From the NCBI GenBank assembly GCA_947459935.1, contig CANHFN010000028.1, positions 1 to 9,101 of the forward strand: DNA of 9,101 nucleotides. The letters are read 5' to 3'. Positions within the stretch are counted from its first letter, which is position 1; every line of letters starts with the position of its first letter. Source of the DNA: Actinomycetota bacterium (GTDB lineage Bacteria > Actinomycetota > Actinomycetes > Nanopelagicales > Nanopelagicaceae). Positions 1 through 6,474 of this stretch are shown here, piece after piece. The translations under genes and the position numbers were made by a program. The notes beneath the pieces were generated by a model, which saw nothing but the letters and a program-made list of their open reading frames with translations, was not told where the DNA came from and made no database searches.

Positions 1-206
1 TGTGAGTACAAAGCAACAGTTCCGTTGAAGTTTGCTGGAACCTGCATTGCATATGGTGCGCCATCTGATGTAACACCAACACAAGTTTGGATTGGGCTCT
101 TGCCATCACACGCAGGTGCTGCATTAGCAACAGTTGGTGCTGTGACTAGAACTGTTGTTACAAGTGCTGTTACTGAAAGAAGCGAAAGTAATCTTACTTT
201 TTTCAT
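1..206 (-). CDS. Secreted protein, N-terminus only; likely alpha/beta-hydrolase-like (3' part outside window)
   Basis: An open minus-strand frame runs from the ATG at 206 to the window edge (68 codons plus 2 nt) and is cut off there. It starts MKKVRLLSLLSV, has a hydrophobic core to about residue 23, and a signal peptidase I site ANA (27-29) before Ala30. Cys33 and Cys42 follow and could form a disulfide in the exported protein. Then comes SDGAPYAMQVPANFNGTVAL and YS, with the next codon starting CA (His or Gln). The pattern 'GAPY-x-x-VPANxNGTxxLYSHG' is what I associate with the first strands of secreted alpha/beta-hydrolases, where HG forms part of the oxyanion region. No catalytic residue is visible, so function is tentative. 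The ATG shares a base with the livK stop (TAATG); a GAAGGG about 12 nt upstream may help. Coupling to the binding protein suggests that it works with the importer. Confidence 0.72.
   Translation of the reverse strand, partial: MKKVRLLSLLSVTALVTTVLVTAPTVANAAPACDGKSPIQTCVGVTSDGAPYAMQVPANFNGTVALYS
120..206 (-). other. Signal peptide of truncated secreted protein (residues 1-29)
   Basis: MKKVR n-region, hydrophobic LLSLLSVTALVTTVLVTA core, and ANA cleavage motif before Ala30. Cys33 is preceded by A-P-A, which is a poor lipobox, so release rather than lipid anchoring is expected. Confidence 0.8.
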
Positions 207-1495
207 TAGTTAGGTAGTCCCTTCGCTGGCATTGCAGGACGCTTGTATGTTGACTTAACAACAGCACCAGATCCTGAATCAGTTGTGTATGTGACATATG
301 TACCACCGATTGGTGAAAGATCTCCTGTTACTGAGTACTCACCAACCCAGTATCCGGTTAGGCCAACGTGGCTGGTCTTTGAGTAGCCAAGTGGAACCAA
401 TGCAGAGTTTGCAAATGTTGCACCCTTGCTATCGATAGCAGCCATCAAAGATTTACGTGTTGGATTTGGACCTGCAGCCTTAAGAGCTTGTGCAGCCATG
501 AATGCAGAGTTCATTCCTAGCAATACGTTCAGATCAAATGCTGAACCTGGAACTGCCTTTGCGTAGATATCTGAGAAGAACTTTACGTACTCATCATTCA
601 TATCAGTAGTAGCTGGTACTGGTGAGAATCCAATTGCGCCTCTCAAGACGCCTGCTGGCACACCTGTCAACTTAATTGTTGTTGCATCTCCACCAACTGA
701 ACCAAGCATCCACTGTGGCTTGTAGCCCAGTTGAGCAGCTGTGCCCAGCATTGCAGATGTTGCACTTGATACACCGAAGAGAATAACAACGTCAGCTTCT
801 GCAGCTTTGAACTTTGTAATCCATCCTGCAGCAGCTGCTGCACTTTGTGAACCTGATGCGTAAGGAACTCTCACAGCGAAGTTAACTCCAGCTGTTTTAA
901 ATCCTGCAAGAGCATCTGTTCCGAAATCATCATCCTGGTATAGAAGACCAATCTTCTTACCAGCAAATTTTTCTTTAATGTACTGACCCATGATCTTTGC
1001 TTCCATAATGTATGAAGGCAAAACTGTGTAGGTAGTTGGGTACTTCTTGGTATCTGCAAATCCACTAAATCCTGTGTTCACAAACAACACTGGAACTCCA
1101 CGACGGGCTGGATTAACAGATGATGCAACTGCCTTTACATTTGCAGTTCCAAGAGGTGCAAGAAGTGCCATGACCTTATCCTTGAGAATAAGTTCGTTGG
1201 TCTTTGAAACCGCTTCAGTTGGAACATATCGGTCATCTTTGACGACAAGATTGATCTTGCGGCCGTTGATTCCACCATTTGCATTGAGGTAATCGAAGTA
1301 CGCCTTTGCTGCACCTGGAATCTTGTTGTATCCAAGTGATGCAGTACCTGTTAGCGGCAATGTCATTCCCAGTTTAATTTGGGTTGCAGTGACGCCAACT
1401 TCAGCCGCTTGAGCAGGAATAGCTGTTGCAGCTAAACCAACCGTGGCTAGTACCGCTGTTGCTGCTAGCAACGTACGGCGTTGTAGTGCTTTCAT
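206..1495 (-). CDS. livK: Secreted substrate-binding protein of the Liv/HAAT ABC transporter (type 1 periplasmic-binding fold)
   Basis: Binds the ligand outside the membrane and delivers it to LivHM. It is 429 aa from the ATG at 1495, which follows a strong GGAAGGAAA ribosome site. An upstream in-frame ATG at 1624 lies inside livM and would put 43 polar residues before the signal peptide, so I reject it. Signal peptide: MKALQRR, a hydrophobic run (about 8-26), and a cut after AQA (30|31). The twin Arg (6-7) before TLLAA is Tat-like. The mature part starts like Peripla_BP_6 proteins (IKLGMTLPLTGTASLG) and has NANGGINGRKINLVVKDD, ALLAPLGT, KIGLLYQDDDFGTDALAGFK and VPAGVLRGAIG. I see no cysteine anywhere, so no lipoprotein anchor. 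The ligand is not determinable; this group also includes binders of aromatic and other organic acids. The stop overlaps the next gene's ATG. Confidence 0.93.
   Translation of the reverse strand: MKALQRRTLLAATAVLATVGLAATAIPAQAAEVGVTATQIKLGMTLPLTGTASLGYNKIPGAAKAYFDYLNANGGINGRKINLVVKDDRYVPTEAVSKTNELILKDKVMALLAPLGTANVKAVASSVNPARRGVPVLFVNTGFSGFADTKKYPTTYTVLPSYIMEAKIMGQYIKEKFAGKKIGLLYQDDDFGTDALAGFKTAGVNFAVRVPYASGSQSAAAAAGWITKFKAAEADVVILFGVSSATSAMLGTAAQLGYKPQWMLGSVGGDATTIKLTGVPAGVLRGAIGFSPVPATTDMNDEYVKFFSDIYAKAVPGSAFDLNVLLGMNSAFMAAQALKAAGPNPTRKSLMAAIDSKGATFANSALVPLGYSKTSHVGLTGYWVGEYSVTGDLSPIGGTYVTYTTDSGSGAVVKSTYKRPAMPAKGLPN
1406..1495 (-). other. Signal peptide of LivK-like binding protein (residues 1-30)
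   Basis: Positive n-region MKALQRR, a hydrophobic alanine/leucine/valine core, and a signal peptidase I site AQA before Ala31. There is no Cys at the cleavage site, so it is not a lipobox. The twin-arginine followed by TLL makes Tat export possible as an alternative to Sec. Confidence 0.8.
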
Positions 1496-1498
1496 GTG

Positions 1499-1507
1499 TT
1501 TCCTTCC
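1499..1507 (-). promoter_or_regulatory. Strong ribosome binding site for livK
   Basis: GGAAGGAAA on the minus strand; its AAGG core has 6 nt to the ATG at 1495. It is the best Shine-Dalgarno in the window and sits in the only real intergenic gap (1496-1544). This fits the need for binding protein in excess over the membrane subunits. It also fixes the livK start. Confidence 0.75.
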
Positions 1508-1544
1508 ATCGAGGGTTATTACGAGAGTTACTGCTTCTATTTCT

Positions 1545-2651
1545 TTACTTCTTTGTACTGCTATGTGCTGCTTCATGTTTTGCTTTGCGAGCGCGATGTT
1601 GTTCAACAGGACCGTTTGGAACAAACAGAACTGTCAAAATCAACAACCCACTAACAATTAAACCTGGAAGATTTGTAGTAACACTCTCAGAACTACCGAG
1701 GCGGTGTGCGACCACATCGGCGATTTCTGGGATGGCTACCAAAATCACTGACCCAATAATGACCCCTCCGAGGGTAGTTATGCCAGCGAGAACCGCACCT
1801 GTCAGCAGGGAAAATGAGAGGGCAAGCGGGAATGCGCTCGGGGAAACGGTGCCAATAGACATAGCTAGCAGCGCTCCAGCCAAACCGGCTATTCCAGCGC
1901 TGATTGTGAAGGCTAGGACCTTAGAACGGGCTGTGTTTATCCCTGCCAATTGGGCTGCGACCTCATTGCCTCGGCCCGCTCTCCATGATCGACCATAGGC
2001 AGAGTTCAGAATATTTCTAACGGTCCACATAGAAATCAATGCGGCAAGGGCTGCGATCCAAAACCACCACTTATAGGTGGACATAGGTGATGCACCTGGC
2101 CATGCACCCGTTGCAAGGGTGGTTTGCAACTTGTCCAAAATTGAAAGCACGTTACCAAAAAAAGTTAGCGGCTCTGCTGCGGCAACAACTTCAGGTTCAA
2201 AATCAGGAGGCCCAACTTTAAACTCACGACCTTGTTCTCCTCCGAGAATTGGAAATTGATTTGCAAGAGAAGGAAGTCCGATAGCGAGTGCAAGTGTTGT
2301 GCCAGCAAGATACGGACCAGAAAGCCGTGCCGCTGCCATGCCGAGTAACAAGCCACCGATTGCGGCAGCTAAAACAGCTGCAACAAAACATAAAATAATT
2401 GGAAGATTAAATTCAAGACGAAGCACTGCAGCTGCATATGCACCGATCGCCATCAAAGCTCCATGGCCGAGTGAGACCTGACCCGAATAACCCGTTAGCA
2501 AGATAATTGAAGAAATTGCAATTACATAAACAGCGATTGTTGTTCCCTGGCTTACGCGAAGTTCCTCTATGAAGTTACTGAGGATGAAAAGCACTACACC
2601 AACAAGAATAAAGAGTGGAAGATGGGTACTTTGTTTTTTACTCTTATGCAC
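1545..2651 (-). CDS. livM: Branched-chain/hydrophobic amino acid ABC transporter, permease LivM-like
   Basis: Second channel subunit, 368 aa, with multiple membrane segments. The LivM hallmark LTGYSGQVSLGHGALMAIGA lies at 52-71. The ATPase-docking loop is around 217-260 (GRSWRAGRGNEVAAQLAGIN, then SKVLAFTISAGIAGLAGALL). The C-terminal permease half has TLGGVIIGSV (293-302) and FVPNGP (343-348). A polar stretch at about 135-193 between membrane segments seems longer than in many LivM proteins and may be an extended outside loop. The tail is Lys/His-rich. The start is GTG at 2651, overlapping the livH stop by 8 nt (GTGCATAA). No ATG occurs in frame before residue 67, inside the conserved core, and an AAAGG Shine-Dalgarno lies 9 nt upstream, so GTG is the supported start. 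Confidence 0.94.
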   Translation of the reverse strand: MHKSKKQSTHLPLFILVGVVLFILSNFIEELRVSQGTTIAVYVIAISSIILLTGYSGQVSLGHGALMAIGAYAAAVLRLEFNLPIILCFVAAVLAAAIGGLLLGMAAARLSGPYLAGTTLALAIGLPSLANQFPILGGEQGREFKVGPPDFEPEVVAAAEPLTFFGNVLSILDKLQTTLATGAWPGASPMSTYKWWFWIAALAALISMWTVRNILNSAYGRSWRAGRGNEVAAQLAGINTARSKVLAFTISAGIAGLAGALLAMSIGTVSPSAFPLALSFSLLTGAVLAGITTLGGVIIGSVILVAIPEIADVVAHRLGSSESVTTNLPGLIVSGLLILTVLFVPNGPVEQHRARKAKHEAAHSSTKK

Positions 2652-3549
2652 GACGTCCCGCCTTTACTCCAATAATTCCTTGAGGTCGCACAAACAAAAC
2701 AATGAGTAAAATTACAAATGGTGCGATGAAGAAGAGCCCGCTGCTGACATACATCAATACAAAAGAGATTGAGATCCCAAGGAATAAACCACCTAGAACG
2801 GCACCAAGCAAACTATCCAACCCACCAATAACTGCTGCAATGAAGCCCGAGACCAGTAGCAAAGAGAACTCAATTGAATCTGGTGAAAAATTACCATTTC
2901 CATTAACTGTTTGGAAAAGACCGGCAACTGCTCCAGCTGCGCCTGCTAATGCCCATCCAAGCGTACGAACTGCATCGACCCTAACGCCTGAAAGACGAGC
3001 TATTTCAGGGGCATGAGCAGACGCTCGAAGCGCCAAGCCAAGATTTGTTTTTTGGAAAAGAATAGAAAGCATTATGAGCAAAACCATAACTACAACCAGA
3101 ACCAAGAGCTTTAATGGCGAGAAAACCAAAGTTTCGCCATTGATCGTAAATCCATTATTGGAAATTGGTGCGACAATTCTCAAATCCTGTCCGCCCCAAA
3201 TCATTGTTACAACAGATTTAATCACTCCTAATAGTCCGAGCGTTGCAATAATTGGTGCAACACCTGCAATAGGTCCAGAGGATGCGTGCTTAACCAACAA
3301 TCTCATCAGAATTAGTTCAACTAGAGCTGCAAATATTGCGCCTCCAATCATGGCAACTGGTAGGGCAATCCAAAATGAGCCTAATCGTGAGACTGCTTCA
3401 TAACCAAAGTAAGTTGATAAGAGCGCCATGCCTGCTTGAGCGAAGTTAACTACTCGGGTACTGCGCCAGACCAAAACAAATGCAATAGCCATTAATGAAT
3501 AAATAGATCCAGCGGTAATTCCGATGAGGAGAGTATTAAGTAGTTGCAT
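2644..3549 (-). CDS. livH: Branched-chain/hydrophobic amino acid ABC transporter, permease LivH-like
   Basis: Membrane subunit that forms the channel with LivM. It is 301 aa with about eight hydrophobic segments. The N-terminus carries the family hallmark GITAGSIYSLMAIAFVLVWR followed by TRVVNFAQAGM (10-41; in LivH typically GxxxGxxYALxALGLxLIY...INFAxG). The cytoplasmic loop that docks on the ATPases (EAA-like) is around 172-210, with ALRASAHAPEIARLSGV and then GWALAGAAGAVAG. The C-terminus shows the usual GGLDSLLGAVLGGLFLG (242-258) and FVRPQGIIG (286-294). It starts 2 nt after the livF stop with only a weak G-rich Shine-Dalgarno, so translation probably continues from livF. Its TAA lies within the start region of livM. 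Confidence 0.95.
   Translation of the reverse strand: MQLLNTLLIGITAGSIYSLMAIAFVLVWRSTRVVNFAQAGMALLSTYFGYEAVSRLGSFWIALPVAMIGGAIFAALVELILMRLLVKHASSGPIAGVAPIIATLGLLGVIKSVVTMIWGGQDLRIVAPISNNGFTINGETLVFSPLKLLVLVVVMVLLIMLSILFQKTNLGLALRASAHAPEIARLSGVRVDAVRTLGWALAGAAGAVAGLFQTVNGNGNFSPDSIEFSLLLVSGFIAAVIGGLDSLLGAVLGGLFLGISISFVLMYVSSGLFFIAPFVILLIVLFVRPQGIIGVKAGRRA
2661..2665 (-). promoter_or_regulatory. Ribosome binding site for livM (decides the GTG start)
   Basis: AAAGG on the minus strand with 9 nt to the GTG at 2651, located inside the last codons of livH. It supports GTG as the true livM start, since no ATG is available upstream of the conserved domain. Confidence 0.55.
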
Positions 3550-3551
3550 GA

Positions 3552-4262
3552 TTAGTACCCCAAATATGCAGCGCGGACTGCAGGGTCTTGAATCAACGCT
3601 TGTGCATGATCGACGGCAACAACTTTTCCTAAGTTCAACACAATTCCCAGGTCTGCAATCTTGAGTGCACCCATGGCGTTTTGTTCAACAAGCACAACAG
3701 TTAATCTCATCTGGGTCGTCAAATCTCTAATTGTTTGAAATATTTGTTCAACAACAAGTGGGGCTAAACCTAATGAAGGCTCATCTAACAAAAGAAGTTT
3801 TGGTTTTGACATAATCGCTCTACCAATCGCAAGCATCTGTCGTTCCCCACCAGACAAAGAGTCTGATCTTTGAGAGATGCGCTCACCTAAACGAGGAAAG
3901 ATTTCAATTACTTGCGACAATGACTCTTTCATCTCTTTGCCATCTTTTCGCCAGATAGCACCAAGCTCAAGATTTTCTCTCACTGTTAACTCTGGAATTA
4001 CAGACTTTCCTTCTGACACATGTGAAATCCCCATACGCACTAACTTTTCAGGCTTTTCTGCCGTGATTGTTTGGCCCATCCAATTAACTACGCCAGAGGT
4101 CGGCTTATTAAGCCCTGATAATGCTCTTAGCAAAGTTGTTTTTCCTGCACCATTTGATCCAATGATTGCTGCAAGACCTCCGGTAGGAACCGCCAATGAG
4201 ACTTGATTGACTGCACAGATCGCCCCATGGTGGACCGTTAGATTCGAAACATTAAGCGACAT
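3552..4262 (-). CDS. livF: Branched-chain/hydrophobic amino acid ABC transporter, ATP-binding protein LivF-like
   Basis: Second ATPase of the importer, 236 aa, the usual LivF size. Walker A is GSNGAGKT (35-42). The segment SEGKSVIPELTVRENLELG (83-101) matches the LivF pattern EGR-(I/V)FP-LTV-ENL. The signature is canonical LSGGE (136-140), followed by RQMLAIGRA. Walker B is LLLLDE (156-161) and then PSLGLAP. The switch position reads LVEQNA (191-196), with Gln where most ABC ATPases have His; this is the norm for LivF, not a defect. It starts inside the last codons of livG (11-nt overlap) and ends 2 nt before livH, indicating coupled translation. Because the LivG partner has a modified signature, the composite ATP site formed with LivF's Walker A may differ in activity from the other site. 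Confidence 0.96.
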   Translation of the reverse strand: MSLNVSNLTVHHGAICAVNQVSLAVPTGGLAAIIGSNGAGKTTLLRALSGLNKPTSGVVNWMGQTITAEKPEKLVRMGISHVSEGKSVIPELTVRENLELGAIWRKDGKEMKESLSQVIEIFPRLGERISQRSDSLSGGERQMLAIGRAIMSKPKLLLLDEPSLGLAPLVVEQIFQTIRDLTTQMRLTVVLVEQNAMGALKIADLGIVLNLGKVVAVDHAQALIQDPAVRAAYLGY

Positions 4263-5028
4263 GATTGCTATCCGTACCTAAATAAGCAGCCATTACTGCT
4301 GGATCTCGTCGTACTTTTTCAGCATCGCCACTTGCAATAACTTCACCAAAGTTAAGGACATAAAGTTTGCTACACACCGACATCACAACATCCATGTGGT
4401 GCTCAACTAGTAACACTGACATATCCACACTTAAATTCTTAATGAGAGAGTTCATCCACTCAATATCTTGAGATCCTAAACCACCCGCCGGTTCATCTAG
4501 CATCAATATTGTCGGTTCACTCACTAAAGCACGTGCAATCGCAACACGCTTTGTGTCTGGATACGACAATGTGTCTGCGCGCCGATGAGCAATACCACCT
4601 GCAAAGACTCGTTCTAATGCAACGCGAGCTTTATCTCGGATCTTGCCTTCATCTTTTCTATTTCTACCAAATGCTGCAGAAATCAAACCTGCCTTTGATA
4701 AATGTTGTGCGCCTACCATGACATTTTCTAATACAGTCAAATCCCCAAACAAACCGACACCTTGAAGAGTTCGAGCAATTCCTAAATCAACAAGCTCAAA
4801 GGGTTTTGGAAATTCACTTTTCTTTCCATGCAGGTAAAAATCACCTGAATCTGGTGTCACTAAGCCGCACAGTGCATTAAATAATGTTGTCTTTCCAGCA
4901 CCATTAGGACCTATTAATCCAACAACCTCATTCTTGCCAATTTCTAAATAGACATCATTGAGAGCGCGAAGTCCGCCGAAGGAGACATTTACTCTCTCGA
5001 CGTACAGTGCTGAATCTTCAGTAGACAT
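4252..5028 (-). CDS. livG: Branched-chain/hydrophobic amino acid ABC transporter, ATP-binding protein LivG-like
   Basis: One of two cytoplasmic ATPases that power a HAAT/Liv-type importer. From the chosen ATG the protein is 258 aa, normal for LivG. Walker A is GPNGAGKT (40-47), the Q-loop is ARTLQGVGLF (85-94), Walker B is ILMLDE (174-179) and the switch histidine is in LLVEHHMD (His210). The region after Walker B reads EPAGGLG, where EPAAGL is commoner. The signature motif is LSYPD (154-158). LivG proteins usually read LSYG or LPYG followed by Q or D, so Pro replaces a glycine that normally contacts ATP. A longer frame starts at a TTG at 5061. I prefer the ATG at 5028 because it overlaps alr by 11 nt, the same overlap seen at livG-livF, and starts just before the ABC fold. 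Confidence 0.93.
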   Translation of the reverse strand: MSTEDSALYVERVNVSFGGLRALNDVYLEIGKNEVVGLIGPNGAGKTTLFNALCGLVTPDSGDFYLHGKKSEFPKPFELVDLGIARTLQGVGLFGDLTVLENVMVGAQHLSKAGLISAAFGRNRKDEGKIRDKARVALERVFAGGIAHRRADTLSYPDTKRVAIARALVSEPTILMLDEPAGGLGSQDIEWMNSLIKNLSVDMSVLLVEHHMDVVMSVCSKLYVLNFGEVIASGDAEKVRRDPAVMAAYLGTDSNHVA

Positions 5029-6124
5029 GATGTGCGTAGATTCTAGGCACTCGAGGCCCAATTCGTGTGACTATTTCATAATTTATTGATAACGATGCGG
5101 CACCCCAGTCATCTGCGGTGTACTCACCCTTAGATCCATCACCGAAAACAATCACCCAATCCCCAGAAACGGCTGTGGAATCTGCTCCCAAATCCACTAC
5201 GAATTGGTCCATCGATATACGCCCAATAACTGGAGCTTTTCTTCCATGAACAAAAACTCCCACATTTTTTGCGATACGTGGAATTCCATCGGCATACCCC
5301 ATTGCGACAATGCCAAGTTTGGTTTCACTTGTTGTGTGAGCGGTAGCTCCATAACCAACAGCAGCACCTTCAGGTACCTGCTTGACCAAATGTAACTTCG
5401 CACGAAGTTGCATAGCTGGCTTGAGGCCAAGTGACTCGGAAGATCCGAGGTTTTCGAGGTCAGGTGTTAGTCCATAGATTGCAATCCCGGCTCTGACCAT
5501 ATCAAAGCGCGATTGGTCATCCTTAAGTGTTGCGGCCGAGTTGGATAAGTGTCTAACAATATTTGTGTAACCAAAAGATTCGAGAGTGGCAACCATTTCT
5601 TTAAATCGTGCACGTTGCTGATCGTTCTGTTCTTGATCTGGCTCATCGGCCCTTGCAAAGTGCGAGAAAATTCCAACAATGTCTATATTGGCAACATGAT
5701 GTGCATCGAGTTTGCCCCACTCACTGAGAAATCCACCTCGTGTCATACCGGTATCAACTTCTAAATGAACTCGAGGACGATTCTTAGATGTAACAGATCC
5801 AATTTGCTCTAAAGCAATTATTGAAGAAGCAGCTAATTCAATGTCGTTATCAACGGCTGACTTAAAGTCAGATCCTGGGGGCACCAACCATGCCAATATT
5901 GGTGAAGTAATCCCTGCATTGCGCAAAGTTATCGCTTCCTCAAGAAGTGCAACTCCCAATGCAGAAGCACCACCGTCAATAGCCGCACGTGCTACTTCGA
6001 CTAATCCATGACCATACGCATCTGCCTTTACAACAGCCATGACATCAGTACCCGAAAGATTTTTGAGGTGCTTTACATTTTCTGAAATTCGAGCAAGATC
6101 AATTCGTGCTTCAGCGCGATTCAT
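5018..6124 (-). CDS. alr: Alanine racemase
   Basis: PLP enzyme interconverting L- and D-alanine; supplies D-Ala for peptidoglycan precursors in the cytoplasm. The protein is 368 aa, normal length. The N-terminal TIM-barrel half carries [11 protein letters not shown] (30-40) with the PLP Schiff-base Lys33. Later come [12 protein letters not shown] (121-132), HLSNSAA (192-198) and RAGIAIYGL (211-219). The C-terminal beta domain has VGYGAT with the second catalytic base Tyr258, the conserved [11 protein letters not shown] (301-311) and the C-terminal [15 protein letters not shown]. Every expected catalytic residue is present. The ATG overlaps the acpS stop by 4 nt. The end overlaps the ATPase gene of an amino-acid importer by 11 nt, an unusual partner; in many Actinobacteria alr is instead followed by tsaE/tsaB-type genes. 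Confidence 0.97.
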   Translation of the reverse strand: MNRAEARIDLARISENVKHLKNLSGTDVMAVVKADAYGHGLVEVARAAIDGGASALGVALLEEAITLRNAGITSPILAWLVPPGSDFKSAVDNDIELAASSIIALEQIGSVTSKNRPRVHLEVDTGMTRGGFLSEWGKLDAHHVANIDIVGIFSHFARADEPDQEQNDQQRARFKEMVATLESFGYTNIVRHLSNSAATLKDDQSRFDMVRAGIAIYGLTPDLENLGSSESLGLKPAMQLRAKLHLVKQVPEGAAVGYGATAHTTSETKLGIVAMGYADGIPRIAKNVGVFVHGRKAPVIGRISMDQFVVDLGADSTAVSGDWVIVFGDGSKGEYTADDWGAASLSINYEIVTRIGPRVPRIYAHHVY

Positions 6125-6465
6125 GTTCGCTCCACAATCACCATGGCAGATGCAATACCGGCATCATGTGAAAGCGAAAGATGCACTTCTGCGCCATCAA
6201 TAAGATCGGCAATCTCACCTCTGAACAAGAACACTGGCTTACCACTCTCTAAATTAACAACCTCCGCCTCACGCCATGACAATCCTTTGCCTGCATTAAG
6301 CGCTTTTGCAAGTGCTTCTTTAGCCGCAAATCGTGCAGCAAGTGAGTTAAGTGGCTTCTCGCGCTCTGCTGGGGTGAAGAGTTTTTCAAGTAAACCAGGA
6401 GTGCGCCCAAGAGATGCTTTAAACCGATCGATGTCTACGACATCAATTCCGATTCCATCAATCAT
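6121..6465 (-). CDS. acpS: Holo-[acyl-carrier-protein] synthase
   Basis: Transfers 4'-phosphopantetheine from CoA to the serine of apo-acyl carrier protein, activating fatty-acid synthesis; cytoplasmic. The protein is 114 aa, normal for the trimeric AcpS type. It begins [15 protein letters not shown], with the Mg-binding Asp at 8, then has FTPAERE (30-36) and [12 protein letters not shown] (45-56, with the second metal ligand Glu50). It ends with [18 protein letters not shown] (95-112), where the SLSH motif is typical. It lies 9 nt after the PAP2 stop, and its TGA overlaps the alr ATG (ATGA). No strong Shine-Dalgarno is visible, so it may depend on read-through from upstream. In many Actinobacteria a NAD(P)H-hydrate repair gene (nnrD) sits between acpS and alr; there is none here. 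Confidence 0.96.
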   Translation of the reverse strand: MIDGIGIDVVDIDRFKASLGRTPGLLEKLFTPAEREKPLNSLAARFAAKEALAKALNAGKGLSWREAEVVNLESGKPVFLFRGEIADLIDGAEVHLSLSHDAGIASAMVIVERT

Positions 6466-6474
6466 TAGAGCAGT

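Noticed and set aside
25..213. 62-codon plus-strand frame at the left edge
   Set aside because: The minus strand here encodes a textbook signal peptide in frame with a coupled start, so the plus frame is a shadow.
827..842. Perfect 16-bp palindrome TGCAGCAGCTGCTGCA
   Set aside because: It encodes part of an alanine run in the livK product; GCA/GCT-type codons give such palindromes by chance. No second copy was noticed.
1496..1544. Terminator or clear promoter in the livM-livK gap
   Set aside because: No stem followed by a T-run, and no convincing -35/-10 pair, was visible by eye; only the ribosome site is supported.
1496..1624. Upstream ATG at 1624 as the livK start
   Set aside because: It would add 43 polar residues before the signal peptide and lie deep inside livM. 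The ATG at 1495 has a strong ribosome site and a proper signal peptide.
1426..1998. 190-codon plus-strand open frame opposite livM/livK
   Set aside because: It lies antisense to two well-supported genes, shows no recognisable domain, and starts in the livK signal-peptide region. Long antisense frames are expected opposite Ala/Leu-rich genes.
2702..3403. Two plus-strand frames of 104 and 109 codons opposite livH
   Set aside because: Pro/Thr/Ala-rich mirror translations of membrane-protein codons, with no domain and no room for independent signals.
3672..3689. Gln instead of His in the LivF switch region (VEQNA)
   Set aside because: This is the normal sequence for LivF-family ATPases, not a lost catalytic residue.
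5029..5061. TTG at 5061 as the livG start
   Set aside because: A rare start codon deeper inside alr. The ATG at 5028 gives a normal LivG length and the same 11-nt overlap seen at livG-livF.
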